Origin: Lunularia cruciata
Lineage: Eukaryota > Streptophyta > Marchantiopsida > Lunulariales > Lunulariaceae
DNA: 64,000 nt
Reading direction: 5' to 3'
Assembly: GCA_948567375.1 (NCBI GenBank)
Contig: OX419762.1
Coordinates: 56,872,841-56,936,840, forward strand
Shown here one piece after another: positions 36,860 through 47,948 of the stretch (its first letter is position 1; each line of letters begins with the position of its first letter). Under the pieces are notes generated by a model. That model did not search any database. It worked only from the letters and a program-made list of their open reading frames with translations, and was not told where the DNA came from. Made by a program: the position numbers and the translations under genes.

Positions 36860-38190
36860 TAGATACTCATGTACTTGTTGATGGTTTTGGGACAAAGGCA
36901 ATAAGTGTTATCAGATATGAATTTTGGCATGTAGAAAAATGACCACTCTACCTTGATGCTCTCTAGAGTGACATGGGACCATGATATGTCAAGAGACACG
37001 CTCCACAATCCAACCATAGTTGAGGTTCTTCTTGAAGACGGATTTAACTCACTTGAGGTTGCCGCCAATCAGGATGAGTTTTTTTATTGCCAATCAAAGA
37101 GATCTGGTCCTTGATGGTGAGGTCTTGAGTCTCAAGATGGATGATGGTTGCAGGTAGGATCTTGTACGTTTTGTTGGACATAAGCTCATCTTTGAAGGAT
37201 CAATCCATGATTAGCTTTTTGGCATGAGCTATGTCAAGTGAGACATCATCTAGCTGAGTGATGAACTTATCTAGCAAGGGAATTATGAGATACAGGACAA
37301 TGGTTTTGAGCCAAGTCCCCTAGCAAATAATGATTGGACAAGGAGAAAAAAGAATATTTGTGAACTTGTTGTGCTAATAAGAGGACTTGGAGAGGACATT
37401 CTTCATTCAAGCAATCAATGTGTCGAGCAATAGGAGTTTGTGGCACACCAACTCATAGATGTTATGCATCAAATGTGCTAGGCATATGATGTCATACATT
37501 TCCAACAATGAGGTGGCCTTGAGGTTGTTTCCTCCTATGACCATTTATGGCACCCAATCCAAAAGAGGGGCCAATTGGGAGCACTTGTACTCTCCTTGGT
37601 TGCCAAAGAGCTCATGGATCATGTCTTGGACAAGTTGCACAACCTATAACATGTTGCATCTACTAATATGAGTGATAGACCAAATGAGTGGCTTTTGGTA
37701 CCTGTCTATGAGAGGGAAAAGGAAGGTGTTGATGAACTTTTGGGTTAGATAGTAACACATATTGTTGATGATGATGCAAATATTTTTTGGTTTTGATGAT
37801 GGACTTGGTCTTTTCCTTGATAGTGAGATATAGCTATCAATATATTTGTAGGCATTGTTCCTTGACTTGACCGGCTTCTTGTCCACCTTTCAAGGAACTC
37901 TCTAAATTTGAGACCCTTGAGAAGCTTGATCATAACATTGTCTTGGATCAAATGGTTGTTGGCTCCAGGTTGAACTCATCAATGTTTGTCTCTTGTTGCT
38001 TTTTGAAGGACTGCTCTAGTTAGGATTGAGTTACCTTGTTCATGAGTAAAAAATTGTGAGTAAACACACAACCAAACACTTGACCTTTGATCAAGTGTTT
38101 GGTCATGTTCTTGAGCCCATAGGCTGCCTTTATCTTGATAATTGGTTTGGTACACTTCTTGTAGATGATATTAGATCCCGCAACTTTGAA
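36860..38190 (-). pseudogene. hAT-family transposase relic (BED finger and DUF659-like core)
   Basis: On the minus strand the order is a BED-finger-like stretch near 38170-38070 (KCxKP ... MTKHLIKGQVFGC, compare the KHL..G.V..C of hAT fingers), then NNMCYYLTQKFINTFLFPLIDRYQKP (from 37780), then MVIGGNNLKATSLL followed by DIICLAHLMHNIYELV (about 37560-37450). This matches the D-GxSNxxAxxLL ... CxAHxxNL core of DUF659-type hAT transposases. A later helical stretch fits the C-terminal half. The frame changes and stops several times, so it is dead. The plus-strand frame at 38056-38301 is its shadow. Confidence 0.65.
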
Positions 38191-38793
38191 GCTTCTAAAA
38201 TAGAGTTCTTAGTCATCCACTTGAGGAACAACATATCAAGGAAGGATTTGGGTTTTGGCAACACTATGGATGAGTACCAATGTCGATTAGCAAATAATTA
38301 AAACAAAGTAGATATTCTAAAAATGGCTATGTGGATAAAATGGTTTAGAACAACAAGTGTCAAAATGTCAAATCCATTATATCTTTGCAAACGGAAGAAA
38401 AATGCCCAAGAAACTCCTTTTTATAAAATTCAAAACATTCATACATATGCAAGTTTGGGTATTTTACTCTCTTAAATAGGATTATCAATGAAAAGTGGAA
38501 TTCCACAATTTTTGTGGAATATTACAACAAATTACAAAAATGAAAATTCCAATAAATTGTACTCCCTATCCTTAGGTATCATATGCAAGTGATGGGTATG
38601 CACTACCAACATATCATTCATATGCATCTAAAGCAAAATCAAAGCAAAGACTATCAATACCTCTTGTATTCTTTGACAAATGGTTATTGGATTCAAGATC
38701 ACTTGATCCGTCATTGTACTTTAATGAGCCAACACTGATGCATGAGTAAAGCCTAATGCACCTAATGGAAAGGTGGACTTGCACAAGAGGACA

Positions 38794-38943
38794 CAAGAGG
38801 ACTTGCACATAGGAGGAAGAAATATCTTGCAAAATTGAATGAAAACCCTAGACAACAAGGTGCATCCATGTCATTAGTGAAAAGTCTAGGGTTTTCATTC
38901 AATTTTGCAAGATATTTCTTCCTCCTATGTGCAAGTCCTCTTG
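38794..38943. repeat. Perfect foldback, 60-bp arms with 30-bp loop
   Basis: The left arm 38794-38853 (caagaggacttgcacatagg ... accctagac) is the exact reverse complement of the right arm 38884-38943. The loop is 38854-38883. A perfect 60-bp stem implies a recent origin or continuing correction. A transcript would fold into a long hairpin of the size of plant small-RNA precursors. Confidence 0.93.
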
Positions 38944-40559
38944 TTGTGCCGTGAGCGGAGTTGAAGTGTAGTAACATGTTCAATTGAGGAAAAATTATAA
39001 GGTTGATGAGATCACAAAAGTGAACCAATCAATAAAAATTACATCAACCCGAGCAATTTAAGGTATAAGCGCATAGCTTAACATTGTTAGGCTAGAATAT
39101 AGCCCATTTTTGTCTTTGGCCCTATGATTTTTGTGACAATGTGAAGGTTGAAAATACTAGCACCACCACCTTATTTGTGCTTTGAATACAAATTAAACAA
39201 CATATAATACCTAAATTGGAGATCAAACACAAATTAATAATGATAATTAGTCTCTTTATGAGAAATCTGTAAGTAATATGCAATACTCTAATATTGAGAC
39301 TCTTGTACTCTTGCAAATATTACATACTAAAACCTTATTGTTCTACCCTGACTAAAGGATGCAATTTTTCTTTGGTGTCTTGTTAACATCAAGAAGGAAA
39401 AAGGTCTTAAGGCTTTCTCTTCCCTAGAGACCATATCTATATCTTAGTGATTGTATAATTATTGCTTGATAAAGGTACAAAGGAAGGTGATAAATTTTTG
39501 CATCTGGTTGGACCTTGGAATGAACTAAGAAAAATACATCATACCACCATTGTAGAAGGAAAATCTTGCATGCATGATAGATAAATAAACATTCAATGGT
39601 AAAACCTTTCAAAATACTTTTGATTCTATCATTTTTAGCCCAAAAGATCCTTTTTAGAAGAACAATGCCAAAGTAACGAATGACTCCTTATCTTCCACTA
39701 TTTTTTTGTCCTATCCACTCTAGAATCTAGAAAGAATAACATTCATTCTTGTTGGAGATAAGAAAAGGTTACCACTCTTTCAAATCAAATGCTTGGAGGA
39801 CCTTATATACTTAGATACCCTAACAATAAAATTTTCTTGAGGTTGTTAATAGGATATTCATAGGATATTATTTTATGACATCTACATCTTGTGGGTGGAA
39901 ATTTTGTAGGTATGCTTGGTGATGAGAATTTTGAACTATAAAATTTATATAAAGTCTATGTCAAACTTTGCATAGATAGAGAACCTCTGTCCTAACTTTG
40001 AGTGTCATGTCTTGCTCTAGAGTAAATCCTATCGGGGTGAACTGGTTTGGGTTTACTCCTCAACATAAAATTTAGTGAAGAGATATTAGAAGAATGGGAA
40101 GAATTGATACAAGAAGAGCAATTATTACCCCAGGTTCTAGATCCACATGAAGAAGGGAAACCCATTGTTTGTTCATCCTCCTTTTCCCTTGATTTGAACT
40201 CTATGTTAGAAGTACAAGGGGATTTGATTCTCTTGCTTGAAAAGCTATGATCAAAAGAGAGAAAGAGAGTCAAGAACATGAAAATAAAAACAATTTCATG
40301 AAGAAAAAAAGGGAGGACTCATAGGTACAACATGGAGGGGAAAACTAGAATTTTAATTTGGTCAACTTTTTATTGAAGTTTGTAAAAAAAACTCATGTTT
40401 AGAAGTTGAAGTATGTTGAAAAACACTTGATTTTTTTTTGTTGAAGATATGAAAGGAGATGCAAAAGGATAAAATGAAAAATTGAGAAAATAAACAAGGG
40501 GAATACGTATCACAATAGGTCTTTGAGCCATTTTTGGTGCTGCACTAATTGGTAAAAAT
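38944..40559. other. AT-rich intergenic DNA, no gene supported
   Basis: Short frames on both strands (for example 39424-39612 minus and 40047-40250 plus) lack domains. The 39.4-39.95 kb minus strand has faint LINE C-terminal flavour (tryptophan-rich, YHL..), but not enough to call. Confidence 0.4.
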
Positions 40560-42535
40560 TAGTGATATTGACATAATAACCATAGATGCAAACATAGATA
40601 ATGTTGAGTAGAGATCCTAATCTTAGGCAAAGAATTTGGAAGCATGCCTATTTGTGTAACATCTCCACCCAAGGTATACATGGTGAACTTGCTTGTCACC
40701 TTGATATTCTTTAGAGTGTAGAATTATGTATTTCATACCTCTAAAATCATCTTGGGAGAACAATGAGCTTGTTCTTGGTTATCAAGAGTAACTTTTTCTT
40801 TCTAAATTTGAGATAGAGAAGGAATTTTTTCAGCTATCTATGACAGCCTAGTGTCAACAAAATAATAGTGAAAATTAAAATAATAGGTAGTTCTCTCATG
40901 ATATGGGTCTGAATTAGCCAGAATTGAAGAGAAATATCACCAGCTTGTAGTTCATTTATTATTTCCTATCTAATTTCTTGAGCATAAACCACTCCTAAAA
41001 GAGAATAATGTCACCTTCTATGGTGCACAACAAAAAGGAGAAAATGGAAATCACTTTCACCACAAATCTATCCAAATTATTCATGAAAGTGATGGTTTAC
41101 TTCAAAACAAATGCCACTTCATGCCAAAGGTTGCCACTTTGAAGGCTACATGCTTCCTAGAAGGCACAACTCCAAAAGAGTCTTGGTATTAGTTGACTGA
41201 CTTGCTTTGTGTTTCTATGAAACTTTCAATGCTCTAGGCTAGGAAAAACCTCCCATATATTGCCTTGCTTCTTCAAAATTATAAGAATCAAACACCCCAA
41301 ACAAGTGCAAATATCATCTTGCACTCAAGCACGTGTGTTCCTACTTCCAGGTTCCTCACCACTAGTCAGTGAAATCATTCAATAAATGAACAAAAAAAAA
41401 GCAATATAGAGCTCAAAAGGTCCTGTTGCTAGTTTCCTTGATTACCAAAAAGTGAACTCAATTTACATTGGGCTTATGCCTTGAGTATCTTCTTTGACTC
41501 CACCTTGAAGGGATCTAGCGGTTGTAGTCTCTCAAAAAACTTGATTTTGGTATCTAAAATGTACATTACTAATCCTAACTCCCTACATGATCCTAACCTA
41601 AAGCAGCTTACTTAAGTGTCCCCCACATGCTAAGGAATGTGTCAATCCTTCCCTTGTAACAATGTGTGCCTTTAGGCTTATGACTGCAAAGATCTTTGGT
41701 TATAGAAAGTTCTTATTCATACAAGGATGTTCCACAATTTCATCAATTCCTCCATCTTCAAGCTTCTTGAATTGAAGACATACATCAGTGTTGTAGTCAT
41801 TCATATGTATTTCCATCCTTATTGTATTTATGTTAGCTATATCCAATTCTCTTTGGGTGCTAGCCACTCCCTCATTCTAAGCTTGTAGTTTTTCCTCAAA
41901 CTTCTACTACTTGTGGTTGTGCTTGAGGTGAAGGACGTTCATTTCTCCCAGTAATCTCCTGATTTCTTTGTTGCTCTTGCTATATGCAACTTCAATTGAT
42001 GCATTTTGCCTTTCTCCTCAAAGTTCTCTTGCATAAAATTGTTCAACTTCTAACCTTCTTCCCTTGTATTGCTCCCTTGCTTTGGTGACATCTATTTCCA
42101 CCTTCTCCTTTTCTGCTTTGACTTGGTGGGAGGTCTCCTACAAATACCTTATCAAGCAAGCAAAATCAATTACTTCCTTGATGTGCTCTTGTACCCAAGT
42201 AGGAGTTACTCTAGGAATGATATCACCAGCCCAACAAAATGCATGATCTGATATGAGAGTGGGATCATTGGCATAACTCCTCCTTAGGCCAGTTCTTCTT
42301 CCTCAACCTACTTTGTCTTTGCCAAAGGTCATCCTTCTTCTTCTATATTTATTGGTTCTTCTCCTTTGAGCATAGAATCTTTGGCTTTGTGCAATTGTCC
42401 CTTAGCCACATGTACAGGTCTTCTTTAGGCATTGTGCATTTGGCCTTGTATACCTTGCTTCTCACCTTGGTTACTTGCACTTTGTCTTCATTCTCCTCTT
42501 TGGTTGGGTGGTATTCTTTGGCCTTGAGTGCTATT

Positions 42536-43275
42536 TGTAATACCAAGAGCTAGCCATATGATCTAGATGTGAAATTTGGTTTGGTAACATCTGAATAATG
42601 TTATACATGATGGTCAAAATAGATCAGATAGAAATATCACCAAAATAGTACTTCTACTAATAGGGCAAAAACCAAAATAGACTTGAAGACCTTAGAATCA
42701 ATAGCTAGACATATGATTTAAAGGTGAGAATTAGTTTGGTAACATCTGGAAGGATGTTACACATAATGGAATAAACAGATCAGAAAGAAGTATCACCAAA
42801 AGGGGACTTATACTAATAGAGTGGGAATTGAAATATGCTTGAAATCTTTGAAGGCAATTTTGGAGGCCTAAACGGATGAATTAGGCCTAAAAAATATGCA
42901 AATTTCCCCCTTAATGGAAGGAAGGTTGGCCTTCCCTCCCCCCCTAGTTTGTCTCATCAAGAGCTTTCCAACGGTACCTTACCCACATGATTCTGAGATT
43001 CTTACAAGAATATTCCCTAAAAGATTCTATCCGGTCAAAAACTTGTTTGACCAACCAGATAGGACTTGGACCAACATGTCACTCATCCAAGTAAGTAATA
43101 CAAGGGTGGAGCTTGCTGACATGTCACCTATCTGTGTGCCTAAATCCTATGGTGGAAGTTCCTTGGAGGAGATCCTCTTGGTCTATATAATAAAGAGAAG
43201 GTGCTCCTTTGGGGCATTGAATGATTGAGTGTGAAATCTGTGTTTTCTCTTTTCTCTTGTCCTTGGAGTATTACA
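42536..43275 (+). mobile_element. Solo LTR C, same family as A and B
   Basis: The 740-bp block has the same TGTAATACC start, TATA-like ctatataataaagag and GTATTACA end as copies A and B. The flanks share tatt (42532-42535 and 43276-43279), which fits a short target duplication. It interrupts the repeat family that fills 40.5-44.3 kb. Confidence 0.83.
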
Positions 43276-43588
43276 TATTCCCTCAACTATGCCTACTCTA
43301 TCATCCTCATCCTATCATCCTCATCTATCACCCAAAGGTCCTACTTCTTGGTTTTGCACACCTCGTGTGTGAACTTCTTCTTCATGGTGTGGATCTTCTT
43401 GGTCCTCCACTCCTTCGAACCACTTCTCCTTCTCTATCCTTTTCTCTTTTGGTAGGGCAGATTTTGCATCTTCAAATTGTTCATTGTCTCCCTCTAATCC
43501 CGAAGACGATCCCACTAGGGTGAAGGAGTTCTCCAATTCTTGCTCCACTAGTTTCTTTGGCTTTGTCCTTCAAAGACTTCTTTACTAC

Positions 43589-43951
43589 TTATAGCTTCTT
43601 CTTCACCTTCTTGGCTTTCACCTTTGGCCTCATATCTGCTAATCTCTCTAATTTCTTGTTATAGCCAATGGTATTTAAGTTTTGTTCCACCTTTATGAAT
43701 TTACAGATGCTTGCATATTGGCATCCACTAAGATGTAATTCTAGCACATCACCTTTGCCTCCAACTATGATGCAAAATAGCACTTTAGGTGGAAGAGACT
43801 TGGAAATTTCTTCCTTTGTAAGAAGGTTCAATCTCATGAAGTGGAAGAAGGTTGCTTGGCTATTATCAAGGTAAGTTGTCCTCTTCCACTTGAAAACCTT
43901 CATGATGGCGTTGACTATCACTCTCCGAACATGGTCCTTGTAGGTGGCCAT
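43589..43951 (-). CDS. Fragment of an unknown basic protein (repeat family)
   Basis: A 120-residue frame begins MATYKDHVRRVIVNAIMKVF and ends with a lysine-rich KVKAKKVKKKL tail. Upstream on the same strand (about 44140-43960) another frame has ENWFAWTKDHWRIVLNLEHS, so the original protein was longer. An acidic frame (43548-43321) follows in another phase. No known domain was recognised. It is probably a piece of the repeat-borne gene described for 40.56-44.33 kb, not an active gene. Confidence 0.3.
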   Translation of the reverse strand: MATYKDHVRRVIVNAIMKVFKWKRTTYLDNSQATFFHFMRLNLLTKEEISKSLPPKVLFCIIVGGKGDVLELHLSGCQYASICKFIKVEQNLNTIGYNKKLERLADMRPKVKAKKVKKKL

Positions 43952-44197
43952 GCTCCATCCACTGGTAGCCTTCTACTTCTCAAAGGAAGCCATCAACATC
44001 TTCTCCAAATTCTTGTACAGTCTATGCTATTGGATCTCCAAGATTATTGCCCTTGGTATGGAATGCTCTAGGTTGAGGACAATTCTCCAGTGATCCTTGG
44101 TCCAAGCAAACCAATTCTCTTTCAAATTCTGTGTCTATCGGTCCATATTCTCCCTAATACCTTGGATCATTTGGGATGGCTCAAATGCCAATTCTCT

Positions 44198-44232
44198 CAC
44201 TCACTCACTCACTCACTCACTCACTCACTCAC

Positions 44233-44311
<79 letters not shown>
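44198..44311. repeat. Compound microsatellite (TCAC)n(TC)n
   Basis: About ten ctca/actc tetranucleotide units are followed by about 37 tc dinucleotides, ending at ctctttggc. Long open frames here are made of the repeat alone. Confidence 0.95.
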
Positions 44312-44314
<3 letters not shown>

Positions 44315-44469
44315 GCATGAAGTTTAAGGGTAATTTCTACAGAAAATGCTAATGCAAACTTGGAAGCAACTAACAAATGCTTCAGACTTGCAACTAACTT
44401 CTATCAAAAGAAAGTATGGTATGGCTCACTTTGACCTTGCTCTTATGGCCTTAATTTATTGGTTACCTA

Positions 44470-44720
44470 CATTCAATGAATGAATTGTGGTTGGGCAGTC
44501 TCAATACACACATGCAAATGTTTTGGTGCATGCAGACAGTTCTTGAAGGCAGTCATTCATTTAGATGGTGGCACATTCAAACCATTGTACTTCATTTGGG
44601 CCGAAGACGTTCCAGGGCAAAGGCCCTTGAGCTGGAGATTTTTAGGCCAAATGTTGGTGGTAGAGAAGGTCTTCAGACTTTTACTCCTTTGGTGGTACTG
44701 ATCATCATCTGACTCGCCCC
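44470..44720 (+). pseudogene. Possible second MULE transposase remnant
   Basis: The plus-strand frame 44480-44701 reads CFGACRQFLKAVIHLDGGTFKP, which resembles the xFxAC..FL.aVi.lDGt.lk block around the first acidic residue of MULE transposases, followed by a LSWRFL-like piece. Only this short block is recognisable, so the call is weak. Confidence 0.35.
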
Positions 44721-45370
44721 CTTTGTGTTCATCTCTTTGGGTGCACTTCCTCCTTTATGCTCATTCTTCTTACCCTTGTAGTTGCCTTCCACTCCGAGTG
44801 CAAGTGGTACCAAACCAATTTCTATAGTTGACATGCTTATAACTTAAGGAAAAGGTATAAAACTAACAAAAAGAAAGTGTTTTGTGAAAAGGAGGTCACT
44901 ACATTGTCTATAACAAGTAGTTTATTCTCAAAATTTTTATCTGGTAGATACTTATATGTGAAGAATACTTTAAAATGAATTTGTAATAGAGATGTTTATA
45001 GTGTTTTCTTTATTGAGTCGTCTAGTCTTGTATAATTATGTTGATACACTTTATTCCCATATCATCTGTTCTATATTTTCAAATATCTAAATATCATGTT
45101 TTTCAAAATTTAATAGTTTATCAATGATGGATCCATATGATAATTCTCTCAACTTAAATACACACCATAAAAAAGAATGAATTTTTAAATTTACATAAAT
45201 TTTTAGAATAACAGATTATATTGCTGACAAAGAAAAGTCAAGTTCTCCAAAACTGTAAATAAAAATAAATCAAAAATAAATATTAAATATGAATATGTAA
45301 TTGAAATGATATTGAAACCTTTCTATATAATAGTATCATCAAATGAATTATTAAAAAATTAAAATAATTT
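44721..45370. other. AT-rich flank of the plastid insert, no gene seen
   Basis: Strongly AT-rich DNA with no open frame or recognisable repeat. The plastid-like match ends near 45375. Confidence 0.4.
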
Positions 45371-45374
45371 TTAC

Positions 45375-45845
45375 ATATAGATAAAAGAAATTACACTTTG
45401 AAAATTAAAGGTAGTAAGAGTTGATGTAGATTGAATTACACTTACAGTTCCTCGTAATAAAGGATAATTAATTAGTGAAATAGCGTCTGATGCACCGGTT
45501 ACCAATAAACAAATTGATCCTTTGGTAGAAACTAAGCTGCACACTAAAAGAACAGTTAAAACTGTTAAAATATCACCAGAAACCCAAGTCAATTTACGAG
45601 GCCTTTCTTAAGTGTCCTATCAGATATACAAATTATACAAAACATCATATTATCATTGTTAAACATTCAGACTAATAGAACTGAAAAAATAAGCCATCCA
45701 AAATTAACTTCAGTCACTGTATATTGAACGGACGAAAAGATTCAGTTACCCAGTAATAAAAAGCTTTTGAAAACCAAGTAGCTATTTACAACTAAAAACA
45801 TTTCATTATCTTGAGTTCCGGGATTGGGAAATATAATATGAACTT
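45375..45845 (-). pseudogene. petB: Nuclear copy of plastid petB (cytochrome b6), decayed
   Basis: The minus strand matches plastid petB over most of exon 2. From 45840 downward the DNA follows the stretch for CLGGITLTCFLVQVATGF, then tttttattac, then the codons for [21 protein letters not shown] (45760-45690), then VYLTGGFKKPRELTWVTG (45630-45590). The open frame 45592-45371 then reads TWVSGDILTVLTV, followed by GASDAISLINYPLLRGTVSV, close to cytochrome b6 [23 protein letters not shown]. Cytochrome b6 is the haem-binding core of the thylakoid b6f complex; here it is non-functional. A deletion of about 15 bases removes residues before the GVP motif, and there are several frame changes upstream. 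No other plastid gene was recognised beside it. Confidence 0.8.
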
Positions 45846-45924
45846 GGAGTTGTGTATGGGGTCTTTATGAGATGAACAGTATTTGTCTACATCTACACGC
45901 GAAGATTTCGGCTGAAATTGTCTT

Positions 45925-46198
45925 GGGAAACTGTAAACCCACCCCTCACCTTTTCTGCTCATCCACCTCACCACTCTTATTCTAACATTTCCATTCAATC
46001 AGATGGGTCGATTGTATGAAATTGGTAGTTGCCGCATGCCGTGCTATGGTCATAGGATTCTTTTTACATATATTCTAGCATTGCAACCAAACTCATAACA
46101 CAGAGAGAATGGATTGATTGGTTTATTTGCACCCTGGACAGTACCGTAGAGGGGTGAGGTGGATGAAACGAAAAGATGAGATGGGTTTACAATTTCCC
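45925..46198. mobile_element. MITE-like element with ~55-bp terminal inverted repeats
   Basis: The left end GGGAAACTGTAAACCCACCCC...cctcacc is the imperfect inverted copy of the right end ggtgaggtggatgaaacg...GGGTTTACAATTTCCC. Its 274-bp length, lack of coding capacity and terminal inverted repeats fit a MITE. It lies directly upstream of the petB relic in that relic's orientation. A target duplication was not clear. Confidence 0.65.
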
Positions 46199-47593
46199 GT
46201 CCTCTAATTGTGGTCATTTTATTTTATTTCTGAATAGGAGTACCAACTGAACAGTTAGAGTCCATTTTAAAAATTAAAAACTTAATATTCTGTAAAAAAT
46301 TTCTCCGAAGGCAGTGTGCAACCAGTTAACCCATTTAACCCTCAAGATATGACATGATTTATAAACAGAATGATTTTTATTCCTACATTCCACATTAAGT
46401 TACCTTAACTATAAGATAATACAGTTGTAACATAAATTGAAATGTAACCATTTTTGCAGTGGAAAGACAAAATTTATATACATACGTATTCACATTCCAT
46501 ATCGACAGTCACGATTTCAATGCTTATCCAGACTAAAATTTACACCAAAGTGGTTTTTCTTCTTGAAATTCTGCTTCGCTGAACAGAAGAGCAAGAACCA
46601 GTTTCCACGGGTACCAGCTTGTGCATTTCCCCTTGATCAGCCATTCCACGTTCGAGTTGCCTGCATTCTATTCTGCCTTCGAATTCTACAGGTCGGCACC
46701 TGCAGTAGGAGGAAACTTCCATTCAAGAAAAAGACGAGTAAGAGAAAGATGCAATACACTCGCTCTACAGCAAATATTAAAGCCTTCTATTCAGCGAGTA
46801 AATCATTTTGCTGCTGATATACAATTGTCACTGCTTCTTAGATGCGGAGCCTTCACACTGTCATTTCTAATTTAAACAAGTTAAGGTTTGAAGATTCACC
46901 AAATTTGTGAACAACTAATGCCAGGCTTTTGCGCAAGCTCTAAACTGTTATTGTCCTGGGCACTATCCACTCGCTTCGAAGAAAGAGATTAAATCTGGTA
47001 CATGTGATGAGAAAACTGTTTTCCAAACACGTAAATAAAGAGGTAGTGACCTGTATTACAGTGACATACCTACCCTTTACCAGGTTGTAGGATGCGCACT
47101 CCGAACGAGATCTTTGAACTTCGTACCTGGCAAGTGTATATTTACAAAATTAGCAAACAAAATTCTTTTTTGCTGCCGCTTGTGCAAGTTGGATTACAGA
47201 CTCCGATTATACAGTGGGGATCCGGACGAGATTCCAAATTGTCTAAGAGTAGTGTACTTACATGTGTAGAAGATTTAACTGCTAGTTGTATTTTGGACTT
47301 TAGTTCTGCAGTTTGATTGATAACTGTACTTTGACTTTTTGATTTAATTTTTGGTAAGATCTACGAATTTTAGTTACGCCTCTGAATTGATCATCTGGAC
47401 GCAGGCTTTTTCATTTAAGTTCTGATAAAGTTTTATAGTTATGCCGGTGAATTGATCAACTGGACTCTTGACTTTTTCTTGATTTCTGATAAAGATCTAA
47501 TTCCATATTAGATCTTCCTTGAGGCAAATTTGCAAACTTAATTTTGTAATATTCAAAGTTAGGAGTTCTCTTTACCTGTTAAAGCTCGTTTTT
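46199..47593. other. Downstream flank of the NLR gene, possible 3' UTR
   Basis: No conserved protein domain. Overlapping frames at 46437-46875 lie on both strands and look like chance. The part next to 47593 is on the 3' side of the NLR gene and probably holds its untranslated region. The sentence-like repeat gaattgatcatctggac / gaattgatcaactggac at 47383 and 47451 is a small duplication. Confidence 0.4.
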
Positions 47594-47948
47594 TCACCGA
47601 AGGTCAAATTCCAAAAATTTAACAGGTAATTGCCCAAAATATGGGTACGATGGTAGGCGAGTGCGTAGAGGTTCAACTGCAATAGCATGTTCCGCATCAA
47701 TCCTCGCTCCATCTTCATCCCCTTGAAGAAACTTAACGTAACTTCTGTGTTTCAGACATTCGTAACCATCTTCAGCGCCCATCAAAGCTTGATTCAAATC
47801 TGAAAGCGCTCCATCATAGTCTTTCATTGTTATTCTGTAGATGCCCCTCTCTTGCCAAGAAAATTCGCCGAAGTATTTGATCGAATGGTCAAGATCCTCC
47901 AACGCCCCGGCAGTTTCCCCCAGTTGCGCTCTGACGAATGCCCTGCCG
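47594..47948 (-). CDS. NLR exon 4 (TPR repeats and stop)
   Basis: The acceptor ttcttgtag/CGGCAGG continues the split serine codon into SGRAFVRAQLGETAGALEDLD, then YRITMKDYDGALSDLNQAL and CLKHRSYVKFLQGDEDGARIDAEHAI. Together with LKLYDGALADYDKAISL at the end of exon 3 this makes about four TPR motifs. It ends PVKFLEFDLR and a TGA at 47596-47594. Confidence 0.85.

Larger units (their letters stand above)
40560..44330. repeat. Dispersed repeat family of unknown class, interrupted by solo LTR C
   Basis: The plus strand near 41030-41080 encodes KKEKMEITFTTNLSKLFMKV and matches a second locus at 58330-58700 (RKRENKITFMKDLF...). DNA landmarks such as gtcaacanantaatag and gaaatntcac are shared. On the minus strand, 43951-43589 has a 120-residue basic frame (KVFKWKRTTYLDNSQATFFH ... 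KVKAKKVKKKL), 43548-43321 an acidic frame, and 42546-42349 a charged frame. These may be one charged gene product split by the LTR at 42536-43275. I cannot assign a class or function. Confidence 0.4.

Noticed and set aside
39424-39960. Possible LINE C-terminal zinc region (minus)
   Set aside because: Only a few aromatic and histidine residues fit; no RT motif nearby and frames are short.
44090-44327. Ser-Leu and Leu-Thr-His repeat frames (plus)
   Set aside because: Produced by the TCAC/TC microsatellite; no codon structure outside it.
46437-46875. 126- and 84-residue plus frames and a 60-residue minus frame
   Set aside because: Overlapping frames in different phases, no domain, no splice context; treated as the downstream flank of the NLR gene.
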